Shown here: piece after piece, positions 7,788 through 16,787 of the stretch | Position numbering within the stretch: position 1 is the stretch's first letter | Layout of the letters: the number at the start of each line of letters is the position of its first letter | Assembly: GCF_025628985.1 (NCBI RefSeq) | Contig: NZ_JAOTEM010000005.1 | Coordinates: forward strand, 186,001-250,000 | Origin: Chryseobacterium edaphi | GTDB taxonomy: Bacteria; Bacteroidota; Bacteroidia; Flavobacteriales; Weeksellaceae | Length of the DNA stretch: 64,000 nucleotides | Direction: 5' to 3' | The notes under the pieces: generated by a model | Told to the model about the DNA's origin: nothing | The model's database searches: none | What the model saw: only the letters and a program-made list of their open reading frames with translations | Position numbers and translations under genes: made by a program

Positions 7788-9641
7788 ATGTGCGGAATAG
7801 TTGGTTATACAGGTTTTCAGGATGCCTATGATATTGTTATTAATGGACTTAGAAGATTAGAATATAGAGGTTATGATAGTGCCGGAATTGTTTTGGAAGG
7901 GGGAGATAATGCGTTTGAAGTTGAAAAAACAAAAGGTAAAGTCGATGACCTTGTAAATATCTCAAGCAAGTTAAAAGGATTCGCGAAAGTAGGAATGGGT
8001 CACACACGTTGGGCAACACATGGTGTTCCAAGTGACAGAAACTCTCACCCTCATTTGTCAAATAACGGTAAAATTGCGATTGTTCATAATGGTATTATTG
8101 AAAATTATGATACCATCAAAATAATGCTTACGGAAAAAGGCTTCTCTTTTAAATCAGAAACTGATACTGAGGTTTTGGTTAATCTTGTTCAATACTTTAT
8201 GGATGTAAATCCTGAAACAGATTTTCCTACAGCAGTAAGATATGCTTTAAATGAAGTTTATGGAGCTTATGCTATTACGGTAATGCATGAAGATTATCCC
8301 GGAGTTTTGGTTGTGGGTAGATTAGGTTCTCCTTTAGCGATTGGAATTGGTGATAAAGAGTACTTTATTGCTTCTGACGCATCTCCTTTTGTAGAATTTA
8401 CAAAAGAAGCTATTTATTTGGAAGAAGGTCACATGGCAATTCTTTCTTTAGAAAATGGCGTAGATATCAGAACAATTAATGATAATTCTAAAATCGTCCC
8501 TGAAATTCAGGAGCTTAAATTGAATTTAGAGCAAATAGAAAAAGGCGGATATGAGCATTTTATGCTTAAAGAAATTTTCGAACAGCCAAAATCAATTCAA
8601 GATACAATGAGAGGAAGACTTCTTGTCGAAGAAGGAATTATCAAAATGGCAGGAATTTGGGATCACCTTGAGAAATTCAAAAATGCCAACAAAATTACCA
8701 TTATCGCTTGCGGTACATCATGGCACGCAGGTCTTATTGGTGAATATTTAATTGAAGAATTTGCAAGAATTCCTGTTGAAGTTGAATATGCTTCAGAATT
8801 CAGATACAGAAACCCAATTATTACAGATAAAGACGTTGTGATTGCTATCTCTCAATCAGGAGAAACGGCTGATACGATGGCTGCTTTAAAATTAGCAAAA
8901 GAAAAAGGAGCGTTTATTTATGGGATTTGTAATGTGGTTGATTCTTCGATTGCTAGAATTACAGATGCAGGATCCTACACACATGCAGGTCCGGAAATTG
9001 GCGTTGCTTCTACTAAAGCATTTACTGCCCAGTTAACTATTCTTTCATTGCTTGCATTAAAATTAGGAAAACATAACGGTAATCTAGGTAATGCTGAATT
9101 TATGAGCTTAATTGCAGAATTAAATGCTATTCCTAAGAAAATTGAAGAAGTTTTAGAGGCTACACATGAATTGACTCAAAATATTGCTAAAGATTTCATC
9201 AACGCGACCAATTTCCTTTATTTAGGAAGAGGTTACAACTATCCTGCAGCTTTAGAAGGCGCTTTAAAATTGAAAGAAATTTCTTATATTCATGCAGAAG
9301 GATATCCTGCTGCAGAAATGAAGCATGGTCCAATTGCGTTAATTGATGAAAACATGCCGATCGTTATCATTGCACCTAAAAAAGGTCATTACGATAAAAT
9401 CGTAAGCAACGTACAGGAAATTAAAGCAAGAAAAGGAAAAGTTATTGCTGTGGTTAATAAAGGAGATACTCAGGTAAGTGCTATGGCGGATTACGTGATT
9501 GAAATCCCTGAAACTTCAGAATGTTTCTCACCAATTGTTGCGTCAGTTCCTTTACAGTTATTAGCATATTACATCGCAGTTTATAGAGGTGCAAATGTAG
9601 ATCAGCCAAGAAACCTTGCAAAATCTGTAACTGTAGAGTAA
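7788..9641 (+). CDS. glmS: Glutamine--fructose-6-phosphate aminotransferase
   Basis: 617 residues. Makes glucosamine-6-phosphate from fructose-6-phosphate and glutamine, the first step to UDP-GlcNAc for peptidoglycan and surface glycans. The N-terminal glutaminase starts with the catalytic Cys2 (MCGIVGYTG) and carries HTRWATHG and the GNN-like region. Two SIS domains follow, with ACGTSWHAG, SQSGETADT, STKAFTAQ and the hallmark ending AKSVTVE. It begins 27 bases after the DUF4270 gene and is probably co-transcribed. No glmS ribozyme-like or obvious riboswitch structure is visible in the short gap. Confidence 0.97.
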   Translation: MCGIVGYTGFQDAYDIVINGLRRLEYRGYDSAGIVLEGGDNAFEVEKTKGKVDDLVNISSKLKGFAKVGMGHTRWATHGVPSDRNSHPHLSNNGKIAIVHNGIIENYDTIKIMLTEKGFSFKSETDTEVLVNLVQYFMDVNPETDFPTAVRYALNEVYGAYAITVMHEDYPGVLVVGRLGSPLAIGIGDKEYFIASDASPFVEFTKEAIYLEEGHMAILSLENGVDIRTINDNSKIVPEIQELKLNLEQIEKGGYEHFMLKEIFEQPKSIQDTMRGRLLVEEGIIKMAGIWDHLEKFKNANKITIIACGTSWHAGLIGEYLIEEFARIPVEVEYASEFRYRNPIITDKDVVIAISQSGETADTMAALKLAKEKGAFIYGICNVVDSSIARITDAGSYTHAGPEIGVASTKAFTAQLTILSLLALKLGKHNGNLGNAEFMSLIAELNAIPKKIEEVLEATHELTQNIAKDFINATNFLYLGRGYNYPAALEGALKLKEISYIHAEGYPAAEMKHGPIALIDENMPIVIIAPKKGHYDKIVSNVQEIKARKGKVIAVVNKGDTQVSAMADYVIEIPETSECFSPIVASVPLQLLAYYIAVYRGANVDQPRNLAKSVTVE

Positions 9642-9749
9642 AAAATACTTGCAAATAAAATAAATTTAGATTTTTTTCGTTATTCTAAAAAAAATCTTAA
9701 AAGTTTCTTAAAAAAATTATATATTTACGGCTTAATTATAAAAATTAAC

Positions 9750-11162
9750 ATGAAAAGGATATTTCTTTTATTATTGTCTGCGTCGGTAGCATCGGTATCT
9801 TGTTCAGGTGGTGGATCTTCTTCTGTTGGGAAGCCAGGAACAAAAGGGGAATTGATACCTAGAGAAAAAACAAAATCATTTGTTGCAGAAAGACCGTTTG
9901 GTATGGTTGCCATTCCTGGTGGATCTTTCGTTGCAGGTTTAGCTGATGTGGATTTCACAGACAGTCCTGAAAAAGCAGCATTGAAAACTGTAACTGTATC
10001 ATCTTTCTTTATGGATGAGGCAGAAACTACAAATGCAGAGTACAGGGTGTTTATTAATTACGTTAGAGACTCTATTGCAAGAACCATGTTAGCTGAAGCT
10101 GCCGGAGAAGGTGGTGAAGGTGGTGGTAAAGGTACAGGCATCGGAGATTATGCATACCTTGCAAAAAAAGAAGAAAACCTAACTGCATATCAGGAATATC
10201 TTGAAGGTGCAGGTGGAAGAGACGGTTTTGATGATACAAAAAAATTAGATTGGAAAATTCCTTTGCATTGGAATACTTCTAAATATCCTGATGTAGAATA
10301 TGCTGAAGTTTTAGAATCTATGTACTTACCAGCTTCTTCAAGAGTTGGTAGCGAAAGACTTCTTGACGTTAGTAAATTAAAATATAACTATAAGTGGGGA
10401 GATATGGATGTTGCTATCGCTGAAAATGAAAGAGGTGTAAACTACCTTAGAAGTGAAAGCATTGCAATCTATCCGGATACTACAGTTTGGGTAAAAGATT
10501 TCCATTTTACATATAACGAGCCTTTGTTTGAGCAGTATTTCTGGCACAAAGCTTACAAAGATTATCCTGTTGTTGGGGTGACTTGGGATCAGGCTAGAGC
10601 GTACTGTAATTTCAGATCTAAATTAAAATCTGATTACAATGAAAGCTTAAAAAGAAGAAAACAAAGACCATTGACATTCCGTCTTCCTACTGAAATGGAA
10701 TGGGAATATGCTGCAAGAGGTGGAAAGCAAAATGCAACTTATCCTTGGGGAGGTCCTTATTTAATGGATGACAGAGGTTGTTATCTTGCAAACTTCAAGC
10801 CAAAAAGAGGTAATTATATGGAAGACGAAAAGTTAGGTACTTATACTTATGCGGCTCCTGTAAAAAAATTCAAGAAAAACAGTTTCGGATTGTTTGATAT
10901 GGCTGGAAACGTCTCTGAATGGACAGCATCTGCATACAACAATTCATCATACAATTTCTCTTCTACTTTAAATCCTTCTACTAAAGATAATGTAGATACT
11001 AAGAGATCTGTAAGAGGTGGTTCTTGGAAAGATGTTGGATATATGTTGATGACTGGAGCTAGAGATTTCGAAATGAAAGACTCTGCAAGAAGTTATATCG
11101 GATTCAGAACAGTACAGGATATCCCTGAAGCTGCTGTTAAAGCAAAAAGAATTAACAGATAA
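9750..11162 (+). CDS. gldK: Type IX secretion ring lipoprotein GldK
   Basis: 470 residues. Signal peptide with lipobox-like SVSC at residues 16-19, then the usual SGGGSS spacer. The rest is a formylglycine-generating-enzyme/SUMF1-type fold: EMEWEYAARGG, ATYPWGG, FGLFDMAGNVSEW, VRGGSW, YIGFRTV. GldK pairs with GldN in the periplasmic ring of the type IX secretion/gliding machinery and is homologous to PorK. It starts the four-gene operon; a TATATTTA sequence at 9720-9727 may be its -7 box. The glycine-rich insert near residues 115-130 (GEGGEGGGKGTG) is notable but not disruptive. Confidence 0.95.
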   Translation: MKRIFLLLLSASVASVSCSGGGSSSVGKPGTKGELIPREKTKSFVAERPFGMVAIPGGSFVAGLADVDFTDSPEKAALKTVTVSSFFMDEAETTNAEYRVFINYVRDSIARTMLAEAAGEGGEGGGKGTGIGDYAYLAKKEENLTAYQEYLEGAGGRDGFDDTKKLDWKIPLHWNTSKYPDVEYAEVLESMYLPASSRVGSERLLDVSKLKYNYKWGDMDVAIAENERGVNYLRSESIAIYPDTTVWVKDFHFTYNEPLFEQYFWHKAYKDYPVVGVTWDQARAYCNFRSKLKSDYNESLKRRKQRPLTFRLPTEMEWEYAARGGKQNATYPWGGPYLMDDRGCYLANFKPKRGNYMEDEKLGTYTYAAPVKKFKKNSFGLFDMAGNVSEWTASAYNNSSYNFSSTLNPSTKDNVDTKRSVRGGSWKDVGYMLMTGARDFEMKDSARSYIGFRTVQDIPEAAVKAKRINR

Positions 11163-11226
11163 GAGAATTTATTCAATTATTTATTTCAGAAACAATTTTA
11201 TTTAACATTAAAAAAAACTAACTTAT

Positions 11227-11916
11227 ATGTTTAAGACTAAAGATGCTTGGATGAATTTCTTCTATTCATTCGGTGCTGCAATTGTAATTCTTGGAGCTTG
11301 GCTTAAAATTACTCACATCTCATTTGGCCCAATCAACGGTAACATCGCTCTTACAGTAGGACTTGTTACAGAGGCAATTATCTTTATTATTTTCGCATTT
11401 GACCCTCCAGCAGCTGAGGAGTCTTACCACTGGGAAAATGTTTATCCTGAATTGTTAGATAAACATGCAAACCCAAACCCTTTACATTCAAATATTTCTA
11501 AAAATACAAACGCTCAGTTTGCAGAATTAGAAAACTCTTTATCTACTAAATTGGATAAAATGCTTCAGGATGCAAAACTTGATGTACAGTTATTCGACAG
11601 ATTGAGAACAGGAATTGATAAATTTTCAAACTCTGTAGATCAGATCAACCAAACCGTTGATGTTTCTGCTTCTACTCACAAATATAATGATCAGTTGAAT
11701 AAAGCAGCTCAACATATGGAAAGTATGAACGCTCTATATGCAATGCAATTAGAAAGCGGTCAGAGACAATCTGACTTTGCTAAAAAATATGTAGAAGATA
11801 TGCAAAAATCTGCTGAGCATTCTGAGAAATTTAATCAAGAATTACAAGGTTTAACTACAAACTTAAACAGCTTAAACAGAGTTTACGGTGGTATGTTAAC
11901 TGCAATGAAGTCGTAA
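11227..11916 (+). CDS. gldL: Type IX secretion motor membrane protein GldL
   Basis: 229 residues. Two N-terminal transmembrane helices (about 11-30 and 39-57), then a long coiled-coil-prone cytoplasmic part. With GldM it forms the inner-membrane proton-driven rotary motor powering type IX secretion and gliding. The second helix has glutamate at residue 49 (VGLVTEAIIFI), the residue known to be essential in Flavobacterium johnsoniae GldL; Tyr13, Lys27 and His30 are also present. It follows gldK by 64 bases and precedes gldM by 40. Confidence 0.96.
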   Translation: MFKTKDAWMNFFYSFGAAIVILGAWLKITHISFGPINGNIALTVGLVTEAIIFIIFAFDPPAAEESYHWENVYPELLDKHANPNPLHSNISKNTNAQFAELENSLSTKLDKMLQDAKLDVQLFDRLRTGIDKFSNSVDQINQTVDVSASTHKYNDQLNKAAQHMESMNALYAMQLESGQRQSDFAKKYVEDMQKSAEHSEKFNQELQGLTTNLNSLNRVYGGMLTAMKS

Positions 11917-11956
11917 TCCTAAACCATTAATTTAATAAAAAACTAAAGAAAAGAGA

Positions 11957-13549
11957 ATGGCAAAAGGAAAACAGACTCCACGTCAGAAGATGATCAACCT
12001 AATGTATTTGGTGTTCATCGCAATGATGGCCCTAAACATTGATGTTGAAATCATCAGATCATATTATGACTCTACCAGAGCGTTAAATGAAACAAGACAT
12101 TTAACTGAAGATAAAAATCAAGATATCTTTGAAGTTACCTTAGAAGCAAAAGCACAACAAGTACCTGATACTTATGCTCAGCCTTGGGAACAATACAAAG
12201 TATTAAAAGGTAAAATTGATGGTTTAGTTAGTTCTGCTGAAGATATTAAAGTGATTTTGAAGAAAAATTCAGAATTCTTTGACAAAGATCCAAAAACTGG
12301 TAAAGATATGGATGTGAGCGAGAATTTCTCTGCACTAAATAATAACGAAGCTACTACAGAATATTTCTTCAAGGAAGGTGATGAAAATAGTCCTTCTCCG
12401 AAAGCTTTAGAGCTTAAGAAGAAAATGGATGAAGTAAGATCTTATATTGTTGCAACATTTGGAAATAATCCACAGTTATTGAAATTGGTTGATAGAGCAA
12501 ACAGATCTATTGTTGCTGAGTATCCACAAGGAAAATCTCCAAACGGAAAAACTTGGTTTCAGAATAAATTTTATCATCAGCCGCTTATCGCTGCAATTTC
12601 AAACTTAGAAATTATTCAGAATGATGCAAGAAACGTACAGTCTGATGCATTAGCATTAATGCTTCAGGAAAAAGTTGATGCAAGCATTAAGTTTAATCAG
12701 TATGAAGCAATTGTTTCTGCACCTACAGACATTCAGTCTGGTAAAAAAGCTGAAGCAGTTATTATGTTGGGAACTTATTCTAACAGTAATAAGATTAGCA
12801 TTAGCGGAGTAAGCAGACAAGAAAATGGTAAGGGATATCTTCCTTTAAATACCGGAGGTATTGGTGAGAAGAAAATTGGTGGGACTATTACGTTAACGGA
12901 TGCTACTGGAAAAGCTACGCAGTATCCTTTTACTCATACATATAATGTCATCGCAGGTCCTCAACAAGTAAAATTGGAACAAGGTCTATTACTTTCTGCT
13001 GATAAGATGAATGTAATGTATAGAGGATTGCAAAACCCTGTATCAGGATCTATTCTTGGTGCTGACAATGCAAAATTATCGCTTTCTGCTCCAGGTGCTG
13101 TTGTCGGCAATACAGGTAAAGGAAAATGGAATGTAAAGCCAACAACTGGTAATACTGTTAAATTAACATTATCTGGAACCGATGCAACTGGTAAGAGTGT
13201 ATCTCAGGTTTTTGAATATAGAATTAAAAATGTACCTCCTCCACAAGGACAAATGAGAGGTCAGAATGTTCTTACAATGCCTGCGACTTCTATTGTTAAT
13301 CAAACTGTTCAAGCAGCCATTCCAGATTTTGATTTCCCGGTATCATTTAACGTAACTCAGTTTATGGTTAGAGTTCCTGGTAGAGCAGCAATGTTGGTTA
13401 AAGGTAATTCATTGGAGCCTGCAGCGGGATTGTTGAAAAATGTTAGACCTGGAGACATTGTTTCAATTATTGAAATTAAAGCTACAGCTCAAGGATTGGA
13501 AGGACAGGAGATTAAGAGAATCTCTCCGATTATTATTAACGTACCTTAA
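11957..13549 (+). CDS. gldM: Type IX secretion motor protein GldM
   Basis: 530 residues. One N-terminal transmembrane helix in the family hallmark MAKGKQTPRQKMINLMYLVFIAM, cut short here; the rest is a long periplasmic rod of consecutive beta domains. GldM dimers cross the GldL pentamer and transmit rotation across the periplasm to the GldKN ring. The conserved Arg9 near the membrane face is present. Just after the helix the sequence reads NIDVEIIRSYYD, a local variation on the more usual segment. Third gene of the operon, 18 bases before gldN. Confidence 0.96.
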   Translation: MAKGKQTPRQKMINLMYLVFIAMMALNIDVEIIRSYYDSTRALNETRHLTEDKNQDIFEVTLEAKAQQVPDTYAQPWEQYKVLKGKIDGLVSSAEDIKVILKKNSEFFDKDPKTGKDMDVSENFSALNNNEATTEYFFKEGDENSPSPKALELKKKMDEVRSYIVATFGNNPQLLKLVDRANRSIVAEYPQGKSPNGKTWFQNKFYHQPLIAAISNLEIIQNDARNVQSDALALMLQEKVDASIKFNQYEAIVSAPTDIQSGKKAEAVIMLGTYSNSNKISISGVSRQENGKGYLPLNTGGIGEKKIGGTITLTDATGKATQYPFTHTYNVIAGPQQVKLEQGLLLSADKMNVMYRGLQNPVSGSILGADNAKLSLSAPGAVVGNTGKGKWNVKPTTGNTVKLTLSGTDATGKSVSQVFEYRIKNVPPPQGQMRGQNVLTMPATSIVNQTVQAAIPDFDFPVSFNVTQFMVRVPGRAAMLVKGNSLEPAAGLLKNVRPGDIVSIIEIKATAQGLEGQEIKRISPIIINVP

Positions 13550-13567
13550 GATTAAATAGCAATTATT

Positions 13568-14506
13568 ATGAAAAAATATATTAGCAGTCTTTTAGTTTTA
13601 GCTTCTGGGTTTGCATTTTCCCAAACTATTCTAAATGCTTCTTCTCCGGAAGAATTCAGACAAATGAGAGCTGAAAATATGAGAAAAGTGGGAGATACTG
13701 TTATTAGTAATAAAGTAAAACCACTTGAATATGGATTTGTTGATGATAAAGACATCCTTAAAAGTATGATGGTATGGGAAGTGATTGATCTTAATGACAA
13801 GATTAATCAGCCTTTCTACTATGATAATCCAGATGGTTTACTTGCAAAAAATACTAGATCACTATATCAAATTCTATTAGATGCAGCATTAGAAGGTAAA
13901 ATTGAAGAAGTATATGATGACGAAAATTTTACAACAAAATTATCCCCTGATGCAATCAAAAGTAGACTTGAAAAAGTTGTTATTAATGATGCAGCAATAG
14001 ATATTTTGAATTCAGGAAGACAACTTACTGAGCAAGAGAAAAAAGAGTATACTGATATCTTCAAAACAACAACTGAAAAAGTAAAAGTTTTGAAAATTAT
14101 GGGAATGTGGTTCATTGACAAAAGAGATGGTCAAATGAAATACAGACCTTTAGGTCTTGCTGCTATGGGTCCAGATCCAGCGGTACAGGGTGTATATGAT
14201 GCTGAAGGTAAGCCTATTGCGGGTAAAGATGAACTTATTGATCTATTTTGGGTTTACTATCCGAAAGCTAGAGAAATCCTGTCAAACAATTATGTTTTCA
14301 ACAGAAAGAACTCATCTGCAGACTTATCTTTCGATGATATAATCAATGCTAGAAGATTTTCTTCTGTGATCTACAAATCTTCAAACGGTTTAGGTGATGG
14401 AGTTATCAAAGACTATATCCCTAGAAATGCTGAAGAGCAATTAGAAGAGAGCGATAAAATCAAAGAACAGATTCTTCAAATGGAGAATGATATGTGGAAT
14501 TACTAA
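13568..14506 (+). CDS. gldN: Type IX secretion ring protein GldN
   Basis: 312 residues. A Sec signal peptide (KKYISSLLVLASGFAFSQT, cut after about residue 19) leads to a soluble periplasmic protein homologous to PorN, the partner of GldK in the type IX ring. Contains the family segments WEVIDLNDKINQP and MGMWFIDKRDGQ. Last gene of gldKLMN; a strong terminator follows 24 bases after the stop. Confidence 0.95.
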   Translation: MKKYISSLLVLASGFAFSQTILNASSPEEFRQMRAENMRKVGDTVISNKVKPLEYGFVDDKDILKSMMVWEVIDLNDKINQPFYYDNPDGLLAKNTRSLYQILLDAALEGKIEEVYDDENFTTKLSPDAIKSRLEKVVINDAAIDILNSGRQLTEQEKKEYTDIFKTTTEKVKVLKIMGMWFIDKRDGQMKYRPLGLAAMGPDPAVQGVYDAEGKPIAGKDELIDLFWVYYPKAREILSNNYVFNRKNSSADLSFDDIINARRFSSVIYKSSNGLGDGVIKDYIPRNAEEQLEESDKIKEQILQMENDMWNY

Positions 14507-14530
14507 ATTTCACTTGATATTTATAAAAAA

Positions 14531-14558
14531 CCTGAGTACTTTTACTCAGGTTTTTTTT
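14531..14558 (+). terminator. terminator of the gldKLMN operon
   Basis: 8-bp stem CCTGAGTA / TACTCAGG with a CTTT loop, A6 before and T8 after it. The next start codon (14562) begins only four bases past the T run. Confidence 0.85.
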
Positions 14559-14561
14559 ATT

Positions 14562-15593
14562 ATGCAAAATGTAGATTATATAATTGTTGGAGACGGATAT
14601 GCAGCTTTGTTTTTCGCTCATCAACTTACCAAAAATAAAAAGTCGTTTGTTATTTTTTCTGATGGGAAAAAAAGTGCATCCCAAATTTCTGCAGGGATTG
14701 TAAATCCTGTCGTTCTTAAAAAGTTCACTACCTTTTGGTTGGCTCAGGAACAATTAGATTTTCTCAAAATTTCTCTTAATGAAATTGAAAAGTACACCGG
14801 AGAGAATTATTTAATTGATGCTTCCATTCACAGAATTTTCCATGATGAGAATGAACAGAAATTATGGCTTAAAAAATCGCAAACCGAAGAGCTTTACAAT
14901 TTTTTAAATAAGGATTTTAGGCATTTAGAGGCTGTAAAAAATGATTTTAATACTGGAATTGTAAAACAGTCAGCAAGATTAAACGTTCAAGGGTTTTTCA
15001 GTGATCTAATGAAGTTTCATGAAAATAATTCCCAGCTCATTAAAGAGAAATTTAATTATCATCAATTAAATATTTCTGAATCCACTTATCAGGATATCAA
15101 ATTTAAAAACGTCATTTTTTGTGAAGGAATGGCTGTTAAAAACAATCCATATTTTTCAGATATTCAGGTGATTCCCAATAAAGGACATCATATAAGAGTA
15201 AGGCTTTCCAAACCGATTCCTCAAAATATTACCATCAAAAAGAAACATTTTTTATTTCCTTTAAATGAAGATTTATATTTTTACGGTGGAACCTATGACA
15301 GAGAGCAAATGCATGCACATATTGATGATTCTGCAGTTGAGCAATTAAGAATTGGCTTATCTGAATTTTATTCGAATGACTTTGATATAGAAGAAGTTCA
15401 TTTTGGCTTCAGACCCACTGTAAAAGATCGTAGGCCGATATTAGGAAGACATGCAGAGCATAAAAATCTTTACGTTTTTAATGGTCTTGGAGCAAGAGGA
15501 ATTCTTAACGGATGTTACTTTTCAAAAAACTTGTATGATTTTATAGAAAATAATATTGATCTGCCTCACGAAATTTCTTTAGACAGATTTTAA
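14562..15593 (+). CDS. FAD-dependent oxidoreductase (DAO/glycine oxidase-like)
   Basis: 343 residues from the ATG at 14562; the frame is open upstream, but that would run through the gldN terminator. The N-terminus has the Rossmann dinucleotide-binding pattern YIIVGDGYAALFFAHQL (GxGxxA variant). Near the C-terminus FGFRPTVKDRRPILG and YVFNGLGARGI are typical of the D-amino-acid-oxidase/MnmC-like FAD family. The substrate is unknown. It commonly follows gldN in related genomes as I remember them; no direct link to secretion is shown here. Confidence 0.75.
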   Translation: MQNVDYIIVGDGYAALFFAHQLTKNKKSFVIFSDGKKSASQISAGIVNPVVLKKFTTFWLAQEQLDFLKISLNEIEKYTGENYLIDASIHRIFHDENEQKLWLKKSQTEELYNFLNKDFRHLEAVKNDFNTGIVKQSARLNVQGFFSDLMKFHENNSQLIKEKFNYHQLNISESTYQDIKFKNVIFCEGMAVKNNPYFSDIQVIPNKGHHIRVRLSKPIPQNITIKKKHFLFPLNEDLYFYGGTYDREQMHAHIDDSAVEQLRIGLSEFYSNDFDIEEVHFGFRPTVKDRRPILGRHAEHKNLYVFNGLGARGILNGCYFSKNLYDFIENNIDLPHEISLDRF

Positions 15594-15600
15594 ACAAAAA

Positions 15601-15625
15601 AGACACTTCATGAGTGTCTTTTTTG
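15601..15625. terminator. bidirectional terminator
   Basis: AGACACT / AGTGTCT stem with a five-base loop, flanked by A and T runs, between the convergent FAD oxidoreductase and MliC-like genes. Confidence 0.8.
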
Positions 15626-15627
15626 TT

Positions 15628-16008
15628 TTATTGTGAAGCCATTTTAGTTTCAGCTTGATTTTTTTTGCCATGAAATAAAACCATATCTACGTCTTTTTGC
15701 AGAAAAGTAACTTCGTTTTTGGTTTCAGTAAACAAATATTTACTGTCTTCTGTTGAAAATCCGGCATTTTCATGATTTTTTTTAAGCTCGTAAGTCTTTC
15801 CATTTAGATGTACAGTGACAATATCTTTGGTATTATTCATGATAATTTCCATTTCATCACCATGACGGTCAGAAATAGTTTGTTTTACAATATCGTCTGT
15901 TGAAGCAGGAGTTTCAGTGTTACTTACTGTAAGATCGGGATCTTTGGCAGAGTGCTTACACGCTGCTAATGTGAGGATTACGAGTAATCCGAAAACTGAT
16001 TTTTTCAT
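15628..16008 (-). CDS. MliC-like lipoprotein (putative lysozyme inhibitor fold)
   Basis: 126 residues. Signal peptide with lipobox LAAC at residues 14-17. The C-terminal 70 residues (VTVHLNGKTYELKK...YLFTETKNEVTFLQK) match the pattern of the C-type lysozyme inhibitor family: a short beta domain with a GKTYEL strand and a later strand ending in the function-linked loop. The classical disulfide cysteines of MliC are missing, so the assignment is tentative. It is probably lipid-anchored at the outer membrane or in the periplasm. Confidence 0.45.
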   Translation of the reverse strand: MKKSVFGLLVILTLAACKHSAKDPDLTVSNTETPASTDDIVKQTISDRHGDEMEIIMNNTKDIVTVHLNGKTYELKKNHENAGFSTEDSKYLFTETKNEVTFLQKDVDMVLFHGKKNQAETKMASQ

Positions 16009-16057
16009 TTGTAGTTGTGGTTTTTTAAGGATTTCATATAATACTGGTGTGGTAGCG

Positions 16058-16065
16058 CAAAATTA
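16058..16065 (-). promoter_or_regulatory. putative -7 box for the MliC-like lipoprotein
   Basis: Minus-strand TAATTTTG, 50 bases upstream of the start codon. No -33 box is evident. Confidence 0.4.
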
Positions 16066-16239
16066 CAACTATTTTTCTTTAAAATATGTTAATTTTTAAT
16101 AATTTAAAAGTTTTTGTCATTGGTTTTGAGTTAAAATTTTATGTTAAATACAAATTTGTGTTTCTGTCATTCACTTTTTAGATTTTTTAAAGAAGCGTTA
16201 AACTTTGTTAACAATGGATTAAGTATTGAAATCTCAACT

Positions 16240-16247
16240 TACATTTG
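16240..16247 (+). promoter_or_regulatory. putative -7 box ahead of the small membrane protein and RND operon
   Basis: TACATTTG, a full TAnnTTTG match. Transcription would begin about seven bases later, only a few bases before the ATG at 16257, so the leader would be very short. Confidence 0.4.
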
Positions 16248-16256
16248 CAACTTGTA

Positions 16257-16646
16257 ATGAGAAACTATATCGTATACTTTTTGACAACTCTTTTTCTGCT
16301 ATTTGTAGTGGAAAGCAAGCTTAATGTCAAAACTTTGTACAATGACTTTTCTGGTCATATTTCTCACAATTATCCTGAAAAGACAAATCAGTCAAATCAT
16401 TCAGCTCAGAAATTTTCTGTTCAGCAATCTGCTGACGGTGCTGATAATTTTTCATTTGATGTTGCAGAAGATGATTTTCAGTTAGCAGATAATTTGCAGA
16501 CTGTTATGACGTTTGCGTGTGTTTTCGGATTGATCTATTCGTTTGGACTTCTGTTCAAAAAAAGGTTTAAGCCTTCAATTTCCAGCTTTTTACAACATTT
16601 CAATTTTGTAAAAACATTCATTCTGATTCGTTCGATCAGAATTTAG
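16257..16646 (+). CDS. Small membrane protein of unknown function upstream of an RND pump
   Basis: 129 residues from the ATG at 16257 (MRNYIVYFLTTLFLLFVV). One N-terminal hydrophobic helix (4-20), an Asn/Ser/His/Gln-rich middle that probably faces the periplasm, a second helix (about 79-98, TVMTFACVFGLIYSFGLLF) and a basic end (KKRFKP). I do not recognise the family. It lies 141 bases before the efflux adaptor on the same strand and could share its transcript, but co-function is not shown. Confidence 0.6.
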   Translation: MRNYIVYFLTTLFLLFVVESKLNVKTLYNDFSGHISHNYPEKTNQSNHSAQKFSVQQSADGADNFSFDVAEDDFQLADNLQTVMTFACVFGLIYSFGLLFKKRFKPSISSFLQHFNFVKTFILIRSIRI

Positions 16647-16787
16647 AATTTCCTTTTTCGATTATTCTTTTGCTCTAAGACGGGGCAGGAAGTTTTACGT
16701 TGTGTAAATTTTTATTTCACGACTTGAATTTCCAAATTTTTATTCAAAAAACTAAACATTTTAACGATTTTAATAATACTCTAGATT

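Noticed and set aside
7788..7800. glmS ribozyme/riboswitch upstream of glmS
   Set aside because: Only 27 bases separate glmS from the previous gene, far too short for the ribozyme fold.
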